DNA of 64,000 bases from assembly GCA_023412195.1 (NCBI GenBank), contig JAEYNZ010000060.1, forward strand, positions 62,001 to 126,000. The letters run 5' to 3'. Of this stretch, positions 44,504 to 53,805 are shown in pieces (position 1 is the first letter of the stretch; each line of letters begins with the position of its first letter). A program made the position numbers and the translations under genes. The DNA comes from Bacteroidota bacterium. GTDB lineage: Bacteria > Bacteroidota > Bacteroidia > Bacteroidales > Prolixibacteraceae. The notes under the pieces are model-generated. The model was not told the DNA's origin. It worked only from the letters and a program-made list of their open reading frames with translations, and did not search any database.

Positions 44504-45514
44504 ATGGAAAATTTTGACTGGCACAATTTAGGCTTCGGATACCGTGATACAGATTATAACATCAGGTGTTACTACCGGAACGGGAAATGGGGTGAACTGG
44601 AGATAAGCTCTTCCAATACCATAAATATCCACATGTCAGCAACAGCTCTCCATTATGGACAGGAAGCTTTTGAAGGATTAAAGGCATTCAGGGGGAAGGA
44701 TGGTAAAATCCGCATTTTCAGGATGGATGAAAATGCACGTCGCATGCAAATGTCGAGTGATGGTATTATGATGGCCAAACTTCCGGTGGAAACTTTTATG
44801 GAAGCTGTACGCATGGCCGTAAAAATGAATCAGCATTATGTACCTCCTCACGATAGCGGTGCTTCACTTTACATCAGGCCCTTATTGATAGGTACCGGGC
44901 CCGAAATCGGGGTGAAGCCTGCCAGCGAATACCTGTTCATGGTTTTTGTAATGCCTGTGGGACCTTATTTCCCAGAAGGGTTTAAACCCACAAACCTGGT
45001 TATAATGCGAAAGTACGACCGTGCCGCACCTCAGGGAACAGGCAAATATAAGGTTGGAGGAAATTATGCAGCCAGTATGGGCGCAGGTAAACTTGCCAAG
45101 CAGGAAGGATTCTCAGCTGTTCTGTACCTTGACAGCCGTGAAAAGAAGTACCTTGATGAATGCGGGCCAGCCAACTTTTTCGCAATAAAGAACAATACTT
45201 ACATCACACCGCTGTCTGATTCGATTCTTCCCTCCATTACAAATAAAAGTCTGATGGTACTTGCAGAAGAAATGGGATTGAAGGTGGAACAACGCAAGGT
45301 ACCTTTCGAAGAACTGGCTGAATTTGAGGAAGTGGGTGCCTGTGGTACTGCTGCTGTCATCTCTCCGATAAAAGGTGTATATGATGCTGATAACGATAAG
45401 TGGTTCAGGTATGGTGATGAACCAGGTAAATGGTCTGTAAAATTATACAATAAACTGCGCGCCATCCAGTATGGCGATGAGCCCGATAAATATGGCTGGC
45501 TGCAAACAATCTGA
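44504..45514 (+). CDS. ilvE: Branched-chain amino acid aminotransferase
   Basis: A 336-residue PLP enzyme of fold type IV interconverting Val, Leu and Ile with their 2-oxo acids. It has the type II BCAT features: LHYGQEAFEGLKAFRG near residues 48-63, SLYIRPLLIGT, the catalytic Lys in GTGKYKVGGNYAAS near 180, and EEVGACGTAAVISPI near 285 in the cofactor phosphate-binding region. It stands alone between two terminators, with no ilv genes around it and no leader peptide visible. Confidence 0.95.
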   Translation: MENFDWHNLGFGYRDTDYNIRCYYRNGKWGELEISSSNTINIHMSATALHYGQEAFEGLKAFRGKDGKIRIFRMDENARRMQMSSDGIMMAKLPVETFMEAVRMAVKMNQHYVPPHDSGASLYIRPLLIGTGPEIGVKPASEYLFMVFVMPVGPYFPEGFKPTNLVIMRKYDRAAPQGTGKYKVGGNYAASMGAGKLAKQEGFSAVLYLDSREKKYLDECGPANFFAIKNNTYITPLSDSILPSITNKSLMVLAEEMGLKVEQRKVPFEELAEFEEVGACGTAAVISPIKGVYDADNDKWFRYGDEPGKWSVKLYNKLRAIQYGDEPDKYGWLQTI

Positions 45515-45549
45515 AAAAGGTTGTTGCCACTTCAACAGATATAATTTAG

Positions 45550-45578
45550 AAAGCTTCGGTAATTCCGAAGCTTTTTTT
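45550..45578 (+). terminator. ilvE terminator
   Basis: Perfect 10-bp stem AAAGCTTCGG / CCGAAGCTTT with a 5-base loop and a run of T, 35 bases after the ilvE stop. Confidence 0.9.
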
Positions 45579-45643
45579 ATTAAAGACTGTAACATCTGAT
45601 TCCTTTGTCCGTCTTATACCTTGAACAGAGTCCATGGAAACCG

Positions 45644-46129
45644 ATGACAGTAAAAGAATACAACAGTGCCGTGAATCTATATTCAGACCGCCTTTACAGG
45701 TATGTCCTTAAGAGCATCCGGGATATCCATAAAGCTGAAGACATCGTTCAGGACAGTTACGAAAAGCTCTGGAAAAATATCATAAACGTAGATGGAGAAA
45801 AGGTAAAGTCATATCTTTTTACAACAGCCTACCATACCATGATCGACCGGATACGTAAGGAACAGCGCCAGTCGTTTATTGAAGATACAACAGTTAACGA
45901 AGAATGCAGGGAGGATAACTATTCCGACCTTGGTGAAGTATTAAAGAAAGCAGTTGAACGACTGCCCGAAATCCAGCGTATGGTACTTTTGCTCCGCGAT
46001 TATGAAGGCTATTCCTATAGCGAAATAGGAAATATTGCCGGATTAAATGAATCGCAGGTTAAAGTATATATCTACCGCGCCAGGATATTTTTGAAAAATT
46101 ATATTGGTAAAATGGAAACAGTCATTTGA
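45644..46129 (+). CDS. ECF-type RNA polymerase sigma-70 factor
   Basis: A 161-residue sigma factor with region 2 (YRYVLKSIRDIHKAEDIVQDSYEKLW, described in parts: DIVQD is the conserved core) and region 4 helix-turn-helix (LPEIQRMVLLLRDYEGYSYSEI... NESQVKVYIYRARIFLK). It would redirect RNA polymerase to a small regulon. ATG 45644 is preferred over the TTG at 45605. The next gene starts 1 base after the stop, giving a coupled sigma / anti-sigma-like pair. Confidence 0.9.
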   Translation: MTVKEYNSAVNLYSDRLYRYVLKSIRDIHKAEDIVQDSYEKLWKNIINVDGEKVKSYLFTTAYHTMIDRIRKEQRQSFIEDTTVNEECREDNYSDLGEVLKKAVERLPEIQRMVLLLRDYEGYSYSEIGNIAGLNESQVKVYIYRARIFLKNYIGKMETVI

Positions 46130-46130
46130 A

Positions 46131-47189
46131 ATGGAAATAACAAGAGATAACTATGAAGTATATTTCCTTGATTACCTTGAAGGAAATCTCGATGAAGAAC
46201 TGGTCAATGATTTTATTGAATTTCTGCAGGCCAATCCGGATCTGAAGGAAGAACTTCAACAGGCAGGACTGATCAGCATAAAACCCGAAGATGTTAAATT
46301 TGAAAATAAGGATATACTCTTCAAGGAAGAATTTGACCAGGTAGAGAAGTTTAATGATACTGCCATAGCCTTACTCGAAGGTGATCTGAAAGAGCCTGAA
46401 AAGAAACGCTTTGTGTCATTCCTGCAGAAAAACCCGGCAAAACAAAAAGAGGCTGAACTATTTGAAAAAACAATACAGACACCCGATCATAATATCATCT
46501 TTTATAAAAAAGACCGGTTGTACAGGTATTCTGCTACAAGAACGGTTTTACTTTGGACTACACGAGTGGCTGCAGTTCTTACTCTTGCATTCTTTGTTTA
46601 CAGCACTGCCGAATATATCAATTCTGTTCCTTGGGAATCTGAAAACCCTGTTGTTGTTGCAGCCGATCCTGAGAATAAAAATGAGAAACCAGAAGCTACA
46701 TCATTACCTGCAGATACGGAGAAAAAACAGGATCCTATACCGGTAAAGGAAGAAGATGCAGCCCCTGTTAAGAAAGCTGAACCAAAAAACCAGCCTTCAA
46801 AGAGCCTGCGTGAAACTACTACAGGAAGGATAAATCATGATTTAGTCGCTGAGGTAAGGGCTCCTGAAGAAGTACCTGAAAAATTAAGCAGCAGGAACAT
46901 CACCCTTGCATCAGGAGAAGATTTTACACATCATCTGGTTCCTGTTAAAAATGTTCTTCCTGAACTGCCTGTTGCGGTGGAAGAGGAACGTCTGCTGGGA
47001 CAGGTAATCAAGGAGAAATCAGGTATCGGCAACCTGTCGCTGATTAAGGTCACCCAGGTGGGTTTAAACCTGATGTCCAGCATCTCAGGAGAAAAGTTTA
47101 ATTACGAAACCAATTCCGAAGGCCAGATAACCGAACTTTCATTCGACTCCCGCCTGCTTGCTTTTTCTATTCCAACAAGAAATGAGTAG
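46131..47189 (+). CDS. Membrane protein, probable anti-sigma factor
   Basis: A 352-residue protein with an acidic cytoplasmic N-terminal ~135 residues containing two similar short repeats (YLEGNLDEELVNDFIEFLQANP and LLEGDLKEPEKKRFVSFLQKNP). One membrane helix follows (about 148-168), then a periplasmic part rich in Pro, Glu and Lys. The repeated LxEGxLxxxxxxxFxxFLQxNP pattern is seen in Bacteroidota anti-sigma-like proteins. No zinc-binding HxxxCxxC motif is present, so it is not a ZAS-type anti-sigma. Position directly behind the sigma gene supports the call. Confidence 0.68.
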   Translation: MEITRDNYEVYFLDYLEGNLDEELVNDFIEFLQANPDLKEELQQAGLISIKPEDVKFENKDILFKEEFDQVEKFNDTAIALLEGDLKEPEKKRFVSFLQKNPAKQKEAELFEKTIQTPDHNIIFYKKDRLYRYSATRTVLLWTTRVAAVLTLAFFVYSTAEYINSVPWESENPVVVAADPENKNEKPEATSLPADTEKKQDPIPVKEEDAAPVKKAEPKNQPSKSLRETTTGRINHDLVAEVRAPEEVPEKLSSRNITLASGEDFTHHLVPVKNVLPELPVAVEEERLLGQVIKEKSGIGNLSLIKVTQVGLNLMSSISGEKFNYETNSEGQITELSFDSRLLAFSIPTRNE

Positions 47190-47350
47190 GTTCATCTCCA
47201 GCTGATAAATGCATGATCCAATCGCTGATCATGCCGATTCTGGCCGGTTTCCTCATCCGGCATTACCTTTTTCTTATCAAAAAAATCTCTGCCTGTAACT
47301 TTCATGAGGATCTGTCCGTCAGAGGAAAAGAATTTATAAAACAGAAAATT

Positions 47351-48277
47351 ATGAAACGGCTAATTTACTTGATCCTGTGCGGCATGATGTCCGCTAATCT
47401 TTATGCACAGTCTGATACCACTGAAGTAAAAGTTATAAAGAAAAACGTAGTAACTGTTATTGAGGATGGGAGATCGACCCATGTTAAAGTGGGGAACGAC
47501 AGGGGCGTGGAGGTTGTAACAGATGAGTGGGGCGATACAACCCATATTCGTGTTGGCAGGCGTACATTTAAGGTGGTAGATGGAGGAAATGGAACATTCG
47601 TGAAAATTGACAAGGAAGAACGTCAAAAAAAATATACCGGCAGTTTTAATCCTCATTGGGCAGGGCTGGAATTCGGGATGAATACCTTCCATCAGACCGA
47701 TTATTCGATTTATAACCCACTTGAACCGGGCATCTTTGATTTTATGGACCTTCACTATGGAAAATCAATTACTGTAAACCTGAATTTTGCGGAGTGGGCT
47801 TTTAAAAACGAAGCCAACAATTTCGGACTTGTTACCGGAATCGGATTAAGCTTCATGGACTTTACCTTCGACAGGCCACTTACCATTACAAAAATGGATG
47901 GTGACGGAATAGTGGTTCCTTTCCCGCTGGATCCTGAAGGACTCAGAAAATCCAAACTAAATGTTGTTTACCTCACTGCTCCAATGATGCTTGAGATAAA
48001 AACGCCATTGCGCATGGGTCATCAAAGATTGTATATAGCAGGTGGTGTAATTGGCGGTGTGAATATAGGTTCACACACTAAGTACAAGTACAGGAATGAT
48101 AAGGAAAAATCGCGTAGCAATTTTAACCTGAACCAGTTTAAGTATGATCTTACTGGCAGAATTGGCTTCGGCGACTTCTGCGTGTTTGTCAACTACGGCA
48201 TGACCCCGCTGTTTAAGGAAGGCCGGGGGCCGGAATTGTACCCGGTAACCTTTGGGTTCTCATTTCCCAATATCTGA
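47351..48277 (+). CDS. Outer-membrane beta-barrel protein of the sigma-factor operon
   Basis: A 308-residue secreted protein with signal peptide (residues 1-20, ending YAQS). A ~75-residue N-terminal region of short beta repeats (VIEDGRSTHVKVGNDRG, EWGDTTHIRVGRRTFKV) precedes the barrel (HWAGLEFGMNTF, NNFGLVTGIGLSFMDF, RLYIAGGVIGGVNIGS, ending VTFGFSFPNI). It is a paralogue of the OMP at 36807 with an extra N-terminal domain. It probably belongs to the sigma/anti-sigma transcript and may be a target or sensor of that system. Confidence 0.8.
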   Translation: MKRLIYLILCGMMSANLYAQSDTTEVKVIKKNVVTVIEDGRSTHVKVGNDRGVEVVTDEWGDTTHIRVGRRTFKVVDGGNGTFVKIDKEERQKKYTGSFNPHWAGLEFGMNTFHQTDYSIYNPLEPGIFDFMDLHYGKSITVNLNFAEWAFKNEANNFGLVTGIGLSFMDFTFDRPLTITKMDGDGIVVPFPLDPEGLRKSKLNVVYLTAPMMLEIKTPLRMGHQRLYIAGGVIGGVNIGSHTKYKYRNDKEKSRSNFNLNQFKYDLTGRIGFGDFCVFVNYGMTPLFKEGRGPELYPVTFGFSFPNI

Positions 48278-48349
48278 TCCACCTCCCCGTAAATGATTTC
48301 AATTAATAGCTGCTTAAGGAAGCCTGAAAAATTAAAAATAATTACATTT

Positions 48350-48384
48350 AATGCTCAAAAGACCAGATGTGTTTTTTGAGCATT
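48350..48384 (+). promoter_or_regulatory. Hairpin enclosing the start codon of the methyltransferase-like gene
   Basis: AATGCTCAAAA (48350-48360) pairs perfectly with TTTTGAGCATT (48374-48384). The 13-base loop GACCAGATGTGTT contains the ATG at 48367, so the structure could limit initiation. Confidence 0.4.
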
Positions 48385-48969
48385 ATTCCTTTGGCAGGAT
48401 TGCTGATTATCTTCCTGCTTATTTTAATAAAAGTATTAGTCCTTCGAAAAAAAAGAATTGAAGTAACTGCGAAGGAATCAGGTAATAAACGGGGTTACCT
48501 TCTTATTTACCCAATATTCCTGATGCTGTTTCTGGCCTGGCTGTGGGGGCTTGCTGAGCCTGTCTTCCAACTGAAGAAGCCTCTTCTTCCTGCATTCCTG
48601 ACTCAAAGGTTGATTGAATACTTTATGCTCCATGCGGCGGGGGCAACATTCATATTGTTATCGGTCCTCGTGATGCTTTTTGCCTTGCTTCATTTTAAGT
48701 CTTCCCTGAGGTTTGGAATGAGCAAAAACAACCAGGGGAAGTTTATCACCACCGGAATATTTTCATGCACAAGAAATCCCTTTTTCCTATCAATCGACCT
48801 GTTTTTTATCGGGCAGGCAATTGTATTCCCTGCTCCACTTTTTATTACTATGGCGATCCTGGCATTGATCAGCATACATCTGTTCATTCTTAAAGAAGAG
48901 AAATTCCTGCAGGTTCATTATCCTGATGAATATCCCATATATGCCAGTAAAGTGAGGAGATATTTTTGA
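48367..48969 (+). CDS. Isoprenylcysteine methyltransferase-like membrane protein
   Basis: A 200-residue protein with about five membrane helices. The C-terminal half follows the ICMT/PEMT pattern: GKFITTGIFSCTRNPFFLSIDL (described as the GxxxxxxYxxxRNPxY-type SAM motif) then LKEEKFLQVHYPDEYPIYASKVRRYF, the conserved EExxLxxxFGxxYxxYxxxVxRF-like end. Such enzymes use SAM to methylate lipids or prenylated proteins; in bacteria the substrate is usually unknown. The start codon lies in a hairpin loop. Confidence 0.8.
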   Translation: MCFLSIIPLAGLLIIFLLILIKVLVLRKKRIEVTAKESGNKRGYLLIYPIFLMLFLAWLWGLAEPVFQLKKPLLPAFLTQRLIEYFMLHAAGATFILLSVLVMLFALLHFKSSLRFGMSKNNQGKFITTGIFSCTRNPFFLSIDLFFIGQAIVFPAPLFITMAILALISIHLFILKEEKFLQVHYPDEYPIYASKVRRYF

Positions 48970-49057
48970 AAATAACAACAAGCAGCTTCTTACTCCTTTC
49001 TGAAGCAAAGTCGTCTTTATGTTATTAAATTATATGACAGAAGTAAAAATAAAATGA

Positions 49058-50191
49058 TTAAGGAACTGCCTCCCGCCGGTAATCATATTCATCTATGTAG
49101 GTTTTCCCTTCCACAGGATATTCACCTATGATTGTACGGAAACGACTGGCAGCTTCTGAGCCAAAAATTCCAAGTCCGCCCATAACATTAGTATATACCG
49201 GTACCGGCTCCGCAAAAGGATTGCCTTTGGTCATGGATTGCTGGATTCTCGATCTTGAATAAAGATAAAGTTCCCTGGAGATGCTGCTTATAATGGTATT
49301 AAGTTCCAGGTATTCATGAAACTGTGTGTAAATATCACGGTGAGTGTTCATCCAATACGATAATTTATACGAGCCGTTCATTAATTCATCGGTAAAAAAT
49401 TCAGTAACATCTGATTCCGTACCCAAAATATCAGCATTTGTGTTTGCTGTTAACACCGGATCCATCGAAAAAATTTGATTAGGATACTCCATACTTTGAA
49501 TGATGGTATCGGTTGCAACAATGCCTTCGGGATCATCATTCGGATTATAATACCCATAACCACCACCATAGTGGTAGCGGTTCTTTAAAAAAGCCTTTTC
49601 TACCCCCCGCATTTTATAAGCCTGAATCCTGTAGTAGTTGTCTTCATTTTGGGGATCATCAATATGAAGGTTTAGTTTCACCTTATATTTCGTAGGTCCA
49701 TACTGCTGGGGGATTTTTTCAATAAGGTACTCACCCTCAGTTACAGGTACGGGGTAAGGAACGGTAGTTTCACAAACCACGGGTTCAAAACCTTCTTTTA
49801 ATACTTCCAGCCGGTAAGTTGAACCGGGTTTTATTGTTATAAATGAATCGATATATATACCATGTTCATAAGGATATTTATTCACAACTCCGTAATTCAG
49901 GTATTGTGTAAAAGTATCAATTACACTTGCATATCCCAGTTCTGTAATCAATGTTCCGTCTTCAAATAATATTACCCTGGCATCGGGCAGTGCTTCGAAA
50001 AATGGTTTATCATCCAAAACACTCCTGCTTTTTTCAACACTTACAATAATTCTGTCGGTTCCTGCCCTTAATACAGAATTAACCACAATTTTTGGCTGGA
50101 TGTACGCTGATTTAAATTCAATCGTTTTTTCACATGAAAGAACCATTACTGCCATGGCCGAACAAAAAAATACCTTTAGTGCGGTCTTCAT
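49058..50191 (-). CDS. DUF4249 domain-containing lipoprotein
   Basis: A 377-residue lipoprotein (signal peptide with lipobox VMVLSC, Cys20) of the DUF4249 family, with the opening YIQPKIVVNSVLRAG and later Gly/Tyr-rich loop NRYHYGGGYGYYNPNDDPEG. DUF4249 proteins are regularly encoded directly after a TonB-dependent receptor and may be its surface partner; here the gap is 3 bases. The C-terminal motif ...VYTNVMGGLGIFGSEAASRF is typical. Confidence 0.88.
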   Translation of the reverse strand: MKTALKVFFCSAMAVMVLSCEKTIEFKSAYIQPKIVVNSVLRAGTDRIIVSVEKSRSVLDDKPFFEALPDARVILFEDGTLITELGYASVIDTFTQYLNYGVVNKYPYEHGIYIDSFITIKPGSTYRLEVLKEGFEPVVCETTVPYPVPVTEGEYLIEKIPQQYGPTKYKVKLNLHIDDPQNEDNYYRIQAYKMRGVEKAFLKNRYHYGGGYGYYNPNDDPEGIVATDTIIQSMEYPNQIFSMDPVLTANTNADILGTESDVTEFFTDELMNGSYKLSYWMNTHRDIYTQFHEYLELNTIISSISRELYLYSRSRIQQSMTKGNPFAEPVPVYTNVMGGLGIFGSEAASRFRTIIGEYPVEGKTYIDEYDYRREAVP

Positions 50192-50194
50192 ATC

Positions 50195-52597
50195 TTAGAA
50201 TTTAAAGTTATAGGAAACAGAAGGAATCAATGGAAATAGGCTCACTTGTTTTAAAACCCGTTCAGAATCTTCATAATACCAGCCGTCATCGTTGTATCCT
50301 CCTCTTGTATTATGCCCCCAGAAAAGATAAAATGGATTTTGCCTGCTATAGGCGTTGTATAATCCAAAGGTCCACGTCCTTATTCCATGCTTCTTCTGCT
50401 TATGAAAATTAATACCCAGGTCCAAACGGTGATAATTTGGCTGCCGGTAATTGTTTCTTGTTCCGTAATATTCAATTGCAGGGTTACCTCCAGTAGAACT
50501 GATGTAATACCCCGGAGAATAATTCTGCAATGCCAGGGAGGTTGCACTCCCTGTTCCGAATACCCATGTGGCACCCATGTCGATACGTTCACTGAACTTG
50601 TGCGTAAAGGCCAGGCTTATGTCATGACGGCGATCGTATTTTGCCGGAAAAACTTCACCGAAGTTCAGGTTTTCAAACTTCCTGTCCGATTTCGACAATG
50701 TATAACCAAGCCAGCCGGTTGATTTCCCTATATTTTTCTCCAGCAGCACTTCCATCCCGTAAGCCCAGCCTCTGCCCGTTTCAATTTTCGATTCCCAGCC
50801 TGAACTGATTCCGGTAAATGAAGCACCTTCCTTATATTCAATAAGGTTGTCCATTGTTTTATAAAATAGTTCAACGGAAACATCCAATCCTTTTGGAAGT
50901 TTATAAAACCCGCCCAATGCCACCTGATGTGAAATCTGTGGTTTTACCTGTTTGGTTGAAGGAAGCCACAGGTCGGTAGGCAAACTTATAGTTGAAGTTG
51001 TAAGCAGGTGAATGTACTGGCTCATTTTGGCATATGATGCTTTCAGGGACCAATTTTCTGAACCAAGAAAGCGTAGCGAAACCCTCGGTTCGAATGAAGT
51101 GTATGCTCTGTTCTGAACATTGAAAAGCGAAACATGACTCCCTATGTTCATCTTAAACCTTGACGACAGGTCAATAATGTCCTCCACATAAAAACGAAGT
51201 TCATTCGCCTGGATATTTTGATTCCCGTAGATCGTATCGGCACGTTCACCCCCGGGTTCCCCATCCGAATATTTTTGATGATTTACACCAGGACTGAATC
51301 TGTGAAATATATTTTCCATGCCGAACTTTACTGAATGACTCTTTCCGGGAAAAAAATCGATATCTGCTTTTACGGCAAAATCTTCAATTCCTGAATTATA
51401 ATTGAAAATATCTTCACTTTGAGTTTGTTCCCTTGTATTAAGAATTACCCACTCATCACCTACATTAAAATTATAATTACTGTATGTCATGGTTAAGTTT
51501 CCAAACATTCTTGGATTCAAAACATAGTTCCACCGCAACGCATTTGTAATGTTTCCCCACTTGAGCCCATTTTCATTCCGTTCGTCAAACCTGATATGTT
51601 CGTCAACAAAGTATCCTTCATTAACAGCATAGGCTTTGTCTAATCCCAGGTAGGATGAAAAATAGAGCCGACTCCTGTCAGAAAACATGTGGTTGATTTT
51701 TGCATTCAAATCATAAAAATAATAACCTGCAGCATAGTCATTGCCCTGGGTACTGTTGTTTGCAATTTTAATAAGCGGCCGCGCAAGCAGATCGATATAA
51801 GTCCTTCTGCCCGAAACAATGAAAGATGTTTTATCTGTTTTAATTGGCCCCTCAATTGAAAACCGGGAGGAAATCAAACCAACAGAAAATTCACCTTTAA
51901 ATTCCTTCATGTTGCCCTCCTTCATCCGGATATCGACAACTGACGAAAGCCGTCCGCCAAACCTTGCAGGAAAACCGCCTTTATACAATTTTACTGTATT
52001 TATGGCTGAGGGATTAAAAACAGAAAAGAAACCAAATAAGTGGCTTGCATTGTAAACCGGGACACCATCAAGTAAAAATAAATTCTGATCGGGCCCACCT
52101 CCACGGACATAAATTCCGCTCGTCCCTTCGGTGCCCGACTGTACACCCGGAAGCAACTGAATCACTTTAAGCACGTCGGGTTCACCAAGTAAAACAGGGA
52201 TTTTTGTCAGGCTGGAGGTCGTTAGCTCTACCATACTCATCTGGGTACGTTCCAATTTAGAAACTTCATTGCCGTATACGTTTATTTCTTCCAGTTCAGA
52301 AAGTAATTCCAACTCAACATTTAAAGTTGTATCCAAAGCCGGGTTCATCTCTATTTCCTTCTTTTTGTATCCCACAAAAGAAAAAACCAATGTATTTTTT
52401 CCTTTTGGCAGCGATAAACTGTAAAAACCGTATTCGTTGCTAATGGTACCCTTTAATGAACTTTGTTCATAAACATTCGCATTGATCAGGTTCTCACCGG
52501 TAGATTCATCCCGGATAAATCCGCTGATATTCATAGTTTGAGCGTGTATGATCATAGTGAAAACCAATAGAAGGAAAGTAAATGATAATCGTAACAT
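50195..52597 (-). CDS. TonB-dependent receptor with carboxypeptidase-like N-terminal domain
   Basis: An 800-residue outer-membrane transporter: signal peptide (residues 1-19), CarboxypepD_reg-like domain (about 22-105, ISGFIRDESTGENLINANV, GYKKKEIEM), plug domain (about 120-220, LLPGVQSGTEGTSGIYVRGG, DGVPVYNASHLFGFFSVF), and a beta barrel ending VSYNFKF. No SusC-length or SusD neighbour; it pairs with DUF4249. Substrate unknown. A minus-strand TATTTTTG element lies about 40 bases upstream. Confidence 0.92.
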   Translation of the reverse strand: MLRLSFTFLLLVFTMIIHAQTMNISGFIRDESTGENLINANVYEQSSLKGTISNEYGFYSLSLPKGKNTLVFSFVGYKKKEIEMNPALDTTLNVELELLSELEEINVYGNEVSKLERTQMSMVELTTSSLTKIPVLLGEPDVLKVIQLLPGVQSGTEGTSGIYVRGGGPDQNLFLLDGVPVYNASHLFGFFSVFNPSAINTVKLYKGGFPARFGGRLSSVVDIRMKEGNMKEFKGEFSVGLISSRFSIEGPIKTDKTSFIVSGRRTYIDLLARPLIKIANNSTQGNDYAAGYYFYDLNAKINHMFSDRSRLYFSSYLGLDKAYAVNEGYFVDEHIRFDERNENGLKWGNITNALRWNYVLNPRMFGNLTMTYSNYNFNVGDEWVILNTREQTQSEDIFNYNSGIEDFAVKADIDFFPGKSHSVKFGMENIFHRFSPGVNHQKYSDGEPGGERADTIYGNQNIQANELRFYVEDIIDLSSRFKMNIGSHVSLFNVQNRAYTSFEPRVSLRFLGSENWSLKASYAKMSQYIHLLTTSTISLPTDLWLPSTKQVKPQISHQVALGGFYKLPKGLDVSVELFYKTMDNLIEYKEGASFTGISSGWESKIETGRGWAYGMEVLLEKNIGKSTGWLGYTLSKSDRKFENLNFGEVFPAKYDRRHDISLAFTHKFSERIDMGATWVFGTGSATSLALQNYSPGYYISSTGGNPAIEYYGTRNNYRQPNYHRLDLGINFHKQKKHGIRTWTFGLYNAYSRQNPFYLFWGHNTRGGYNDDGWYYEDSERVLKQVSLFPLIPSVSYNFKF

Positions 52598-52636
52598 GAA
52601 GTTGGTTTAAAGTTTATGTTTTTTGTTTTAATCATG

Positions 52637-52644
52637 CAAAAATA
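52637..52644 (-). promoter_or_regulatory. Possible -7 element for the TonB receptor operon
   Basis: Minus-strand TATTTTTG fits TAnnTTTG and gives a leader of about 30 bases. The sequence is simple and could match by chance. Confidence 0.4.
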
Positions 52645-52888
52645 AGTTGATTATAAATAAAACATTATGAAATTTTGTTAAGTTTTAATAAGAAAATTTG
52701 GTGAATCGTTAAAAGATTTGTTAATCGTTAAAATGTTTAAAATACATTATCGGGAAAATATAGGTGTTTAATATCAAATAAAGAATTAAGGACAGGTTCT
52801 TCCTATTGGATGGCAGCAGACATGTATACATGAGAAAAGTTCAGGCACCTGTCCGGATAAACCGCTCTGGCTTGTAATGACTATGGAA
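52645..52888. other. Intergenic region, nothing recognised
   Basis: About 240 A/T-rich bases between the receptor operon promoter and the toxin relic; no ORF or strong hairpin. Confidence 0.5.
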
Positions 52889-53297
52889 CTATCGAATGGC
52901 AGATTTAATGCCTGATTCAGGTGTCAATACTCCGATCTCACTTTTATTAAAATCTTTTAAACTTCGGGTAAGAATTACATTAATTTCACCATATTTTATG
53001 GCCGCATATTCTGTAAACTATCTTCAAAATCTGAATTAAGTGCATTACTTACTACCTCCCTGCCCATCAATAATACGTCCATAAATGAAAGTAACAGTTA
53101 TAGTTATTCAATCTCCTTGTCATGCCGGGCTGTTTGTCGCAATATGTAATAAACATTACTATCTATCACAGGTGTCACATATCCCGAAATTCTATTTGCC
53201 TCACATAAACCTATCACTTTAGCGCTACATTCAGCAAGGGTATTCAATCAAAAAAGAAATCTAAGGTTAGAACTGTATCAATAAATACTTTATCCAT
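52889..53297 (-). pseudogene. PIN-domain (VapC-like) toxin, frameshifted
   Basis: Pieces of one PIN protein appear in order but in different frames: MDKVFIDTVLTLDFFFD with a stop, then SAKVIGLCEANRISGYVTPV and VYYILRQTARHDKEIE with a stop, then SNALNSDFEDSLQ, then TEYAAIKYGEINVILTRSLK and DFNKSEIGVLTPE. At least three frame breaks are needed to join them. PIN toxins of this type cut RNA and are paired with DUF6364-like antitoxins, whose broken gene lies just upstream. Confidence 0.75.
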
Positions 53298-53338
53298 ATC
53301 ATAAGTACTTTCTTGATAATCCTTTTGACAACTCCTTC

Positions 53339-53517
53339 TTATCCCCTTAAAGATGAAGAAATAGGGGTAGAATCTATCATATTTTTATCATCTTCTTTAA
53401 TAATCACCTTTAGATAATTTTCTACAATATCAGAAAGGCTTCTCCCTTTACCCTTGCATATTTCTTTGCCTTATCTATTACTGATTGCTCAATTGTCAAT
53501 GTTAATTTGGTATTCAT
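53339..53517 (-). pseudogene. DUF6364-like antitoxin, frameshifted
   Basis: Starts MNTKLTLTIEQSVIDKAKKY and then loses frame at GCAAGGGTAAAGGG, where one missing base would restore KGKGRSLSDIVENYLKV and IIKEDDKNMIDSTPI to the stop. The intact form would be a ribbon-helix-helix-type antitoxin of about 59 residues. It precedes the broken PIN toxin by 41 bases in the same direction. Confidence 0.72.
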
Positions 53518-53805
53518 AACACGTTATTTTAACTATCAGTCTATACGTGTAAAATTAATAAAAAGAAACTTTTTGTAAAAATATGTATAGGTGGGTGCCT
53601 CTTGCTTAATGGATAATCCGCTTCAAACAATGCCAGCGATTCAGGTCAAAGGCAACCACTTTTAAGAGTGGTGATATTAGAAAAGCTGGGGGCAAATAAA
53701 GGTTTTATTCCGGAGCAAACACTGCCAGTTTTAATTCCTTTCCGGAGTGGTAGAAATGAAAAGATAAAACCTCTCAGGACATTTAGGGCGTAAGGGACAA
53801 TACAT
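53518..53805. other. Intergenic region, nothing firm
   Basis: About 290 bases containing one small hairpin (CCACT/AGTGG near 53659-53674) and no ORF with recognisable content. Confidence 0.45.
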
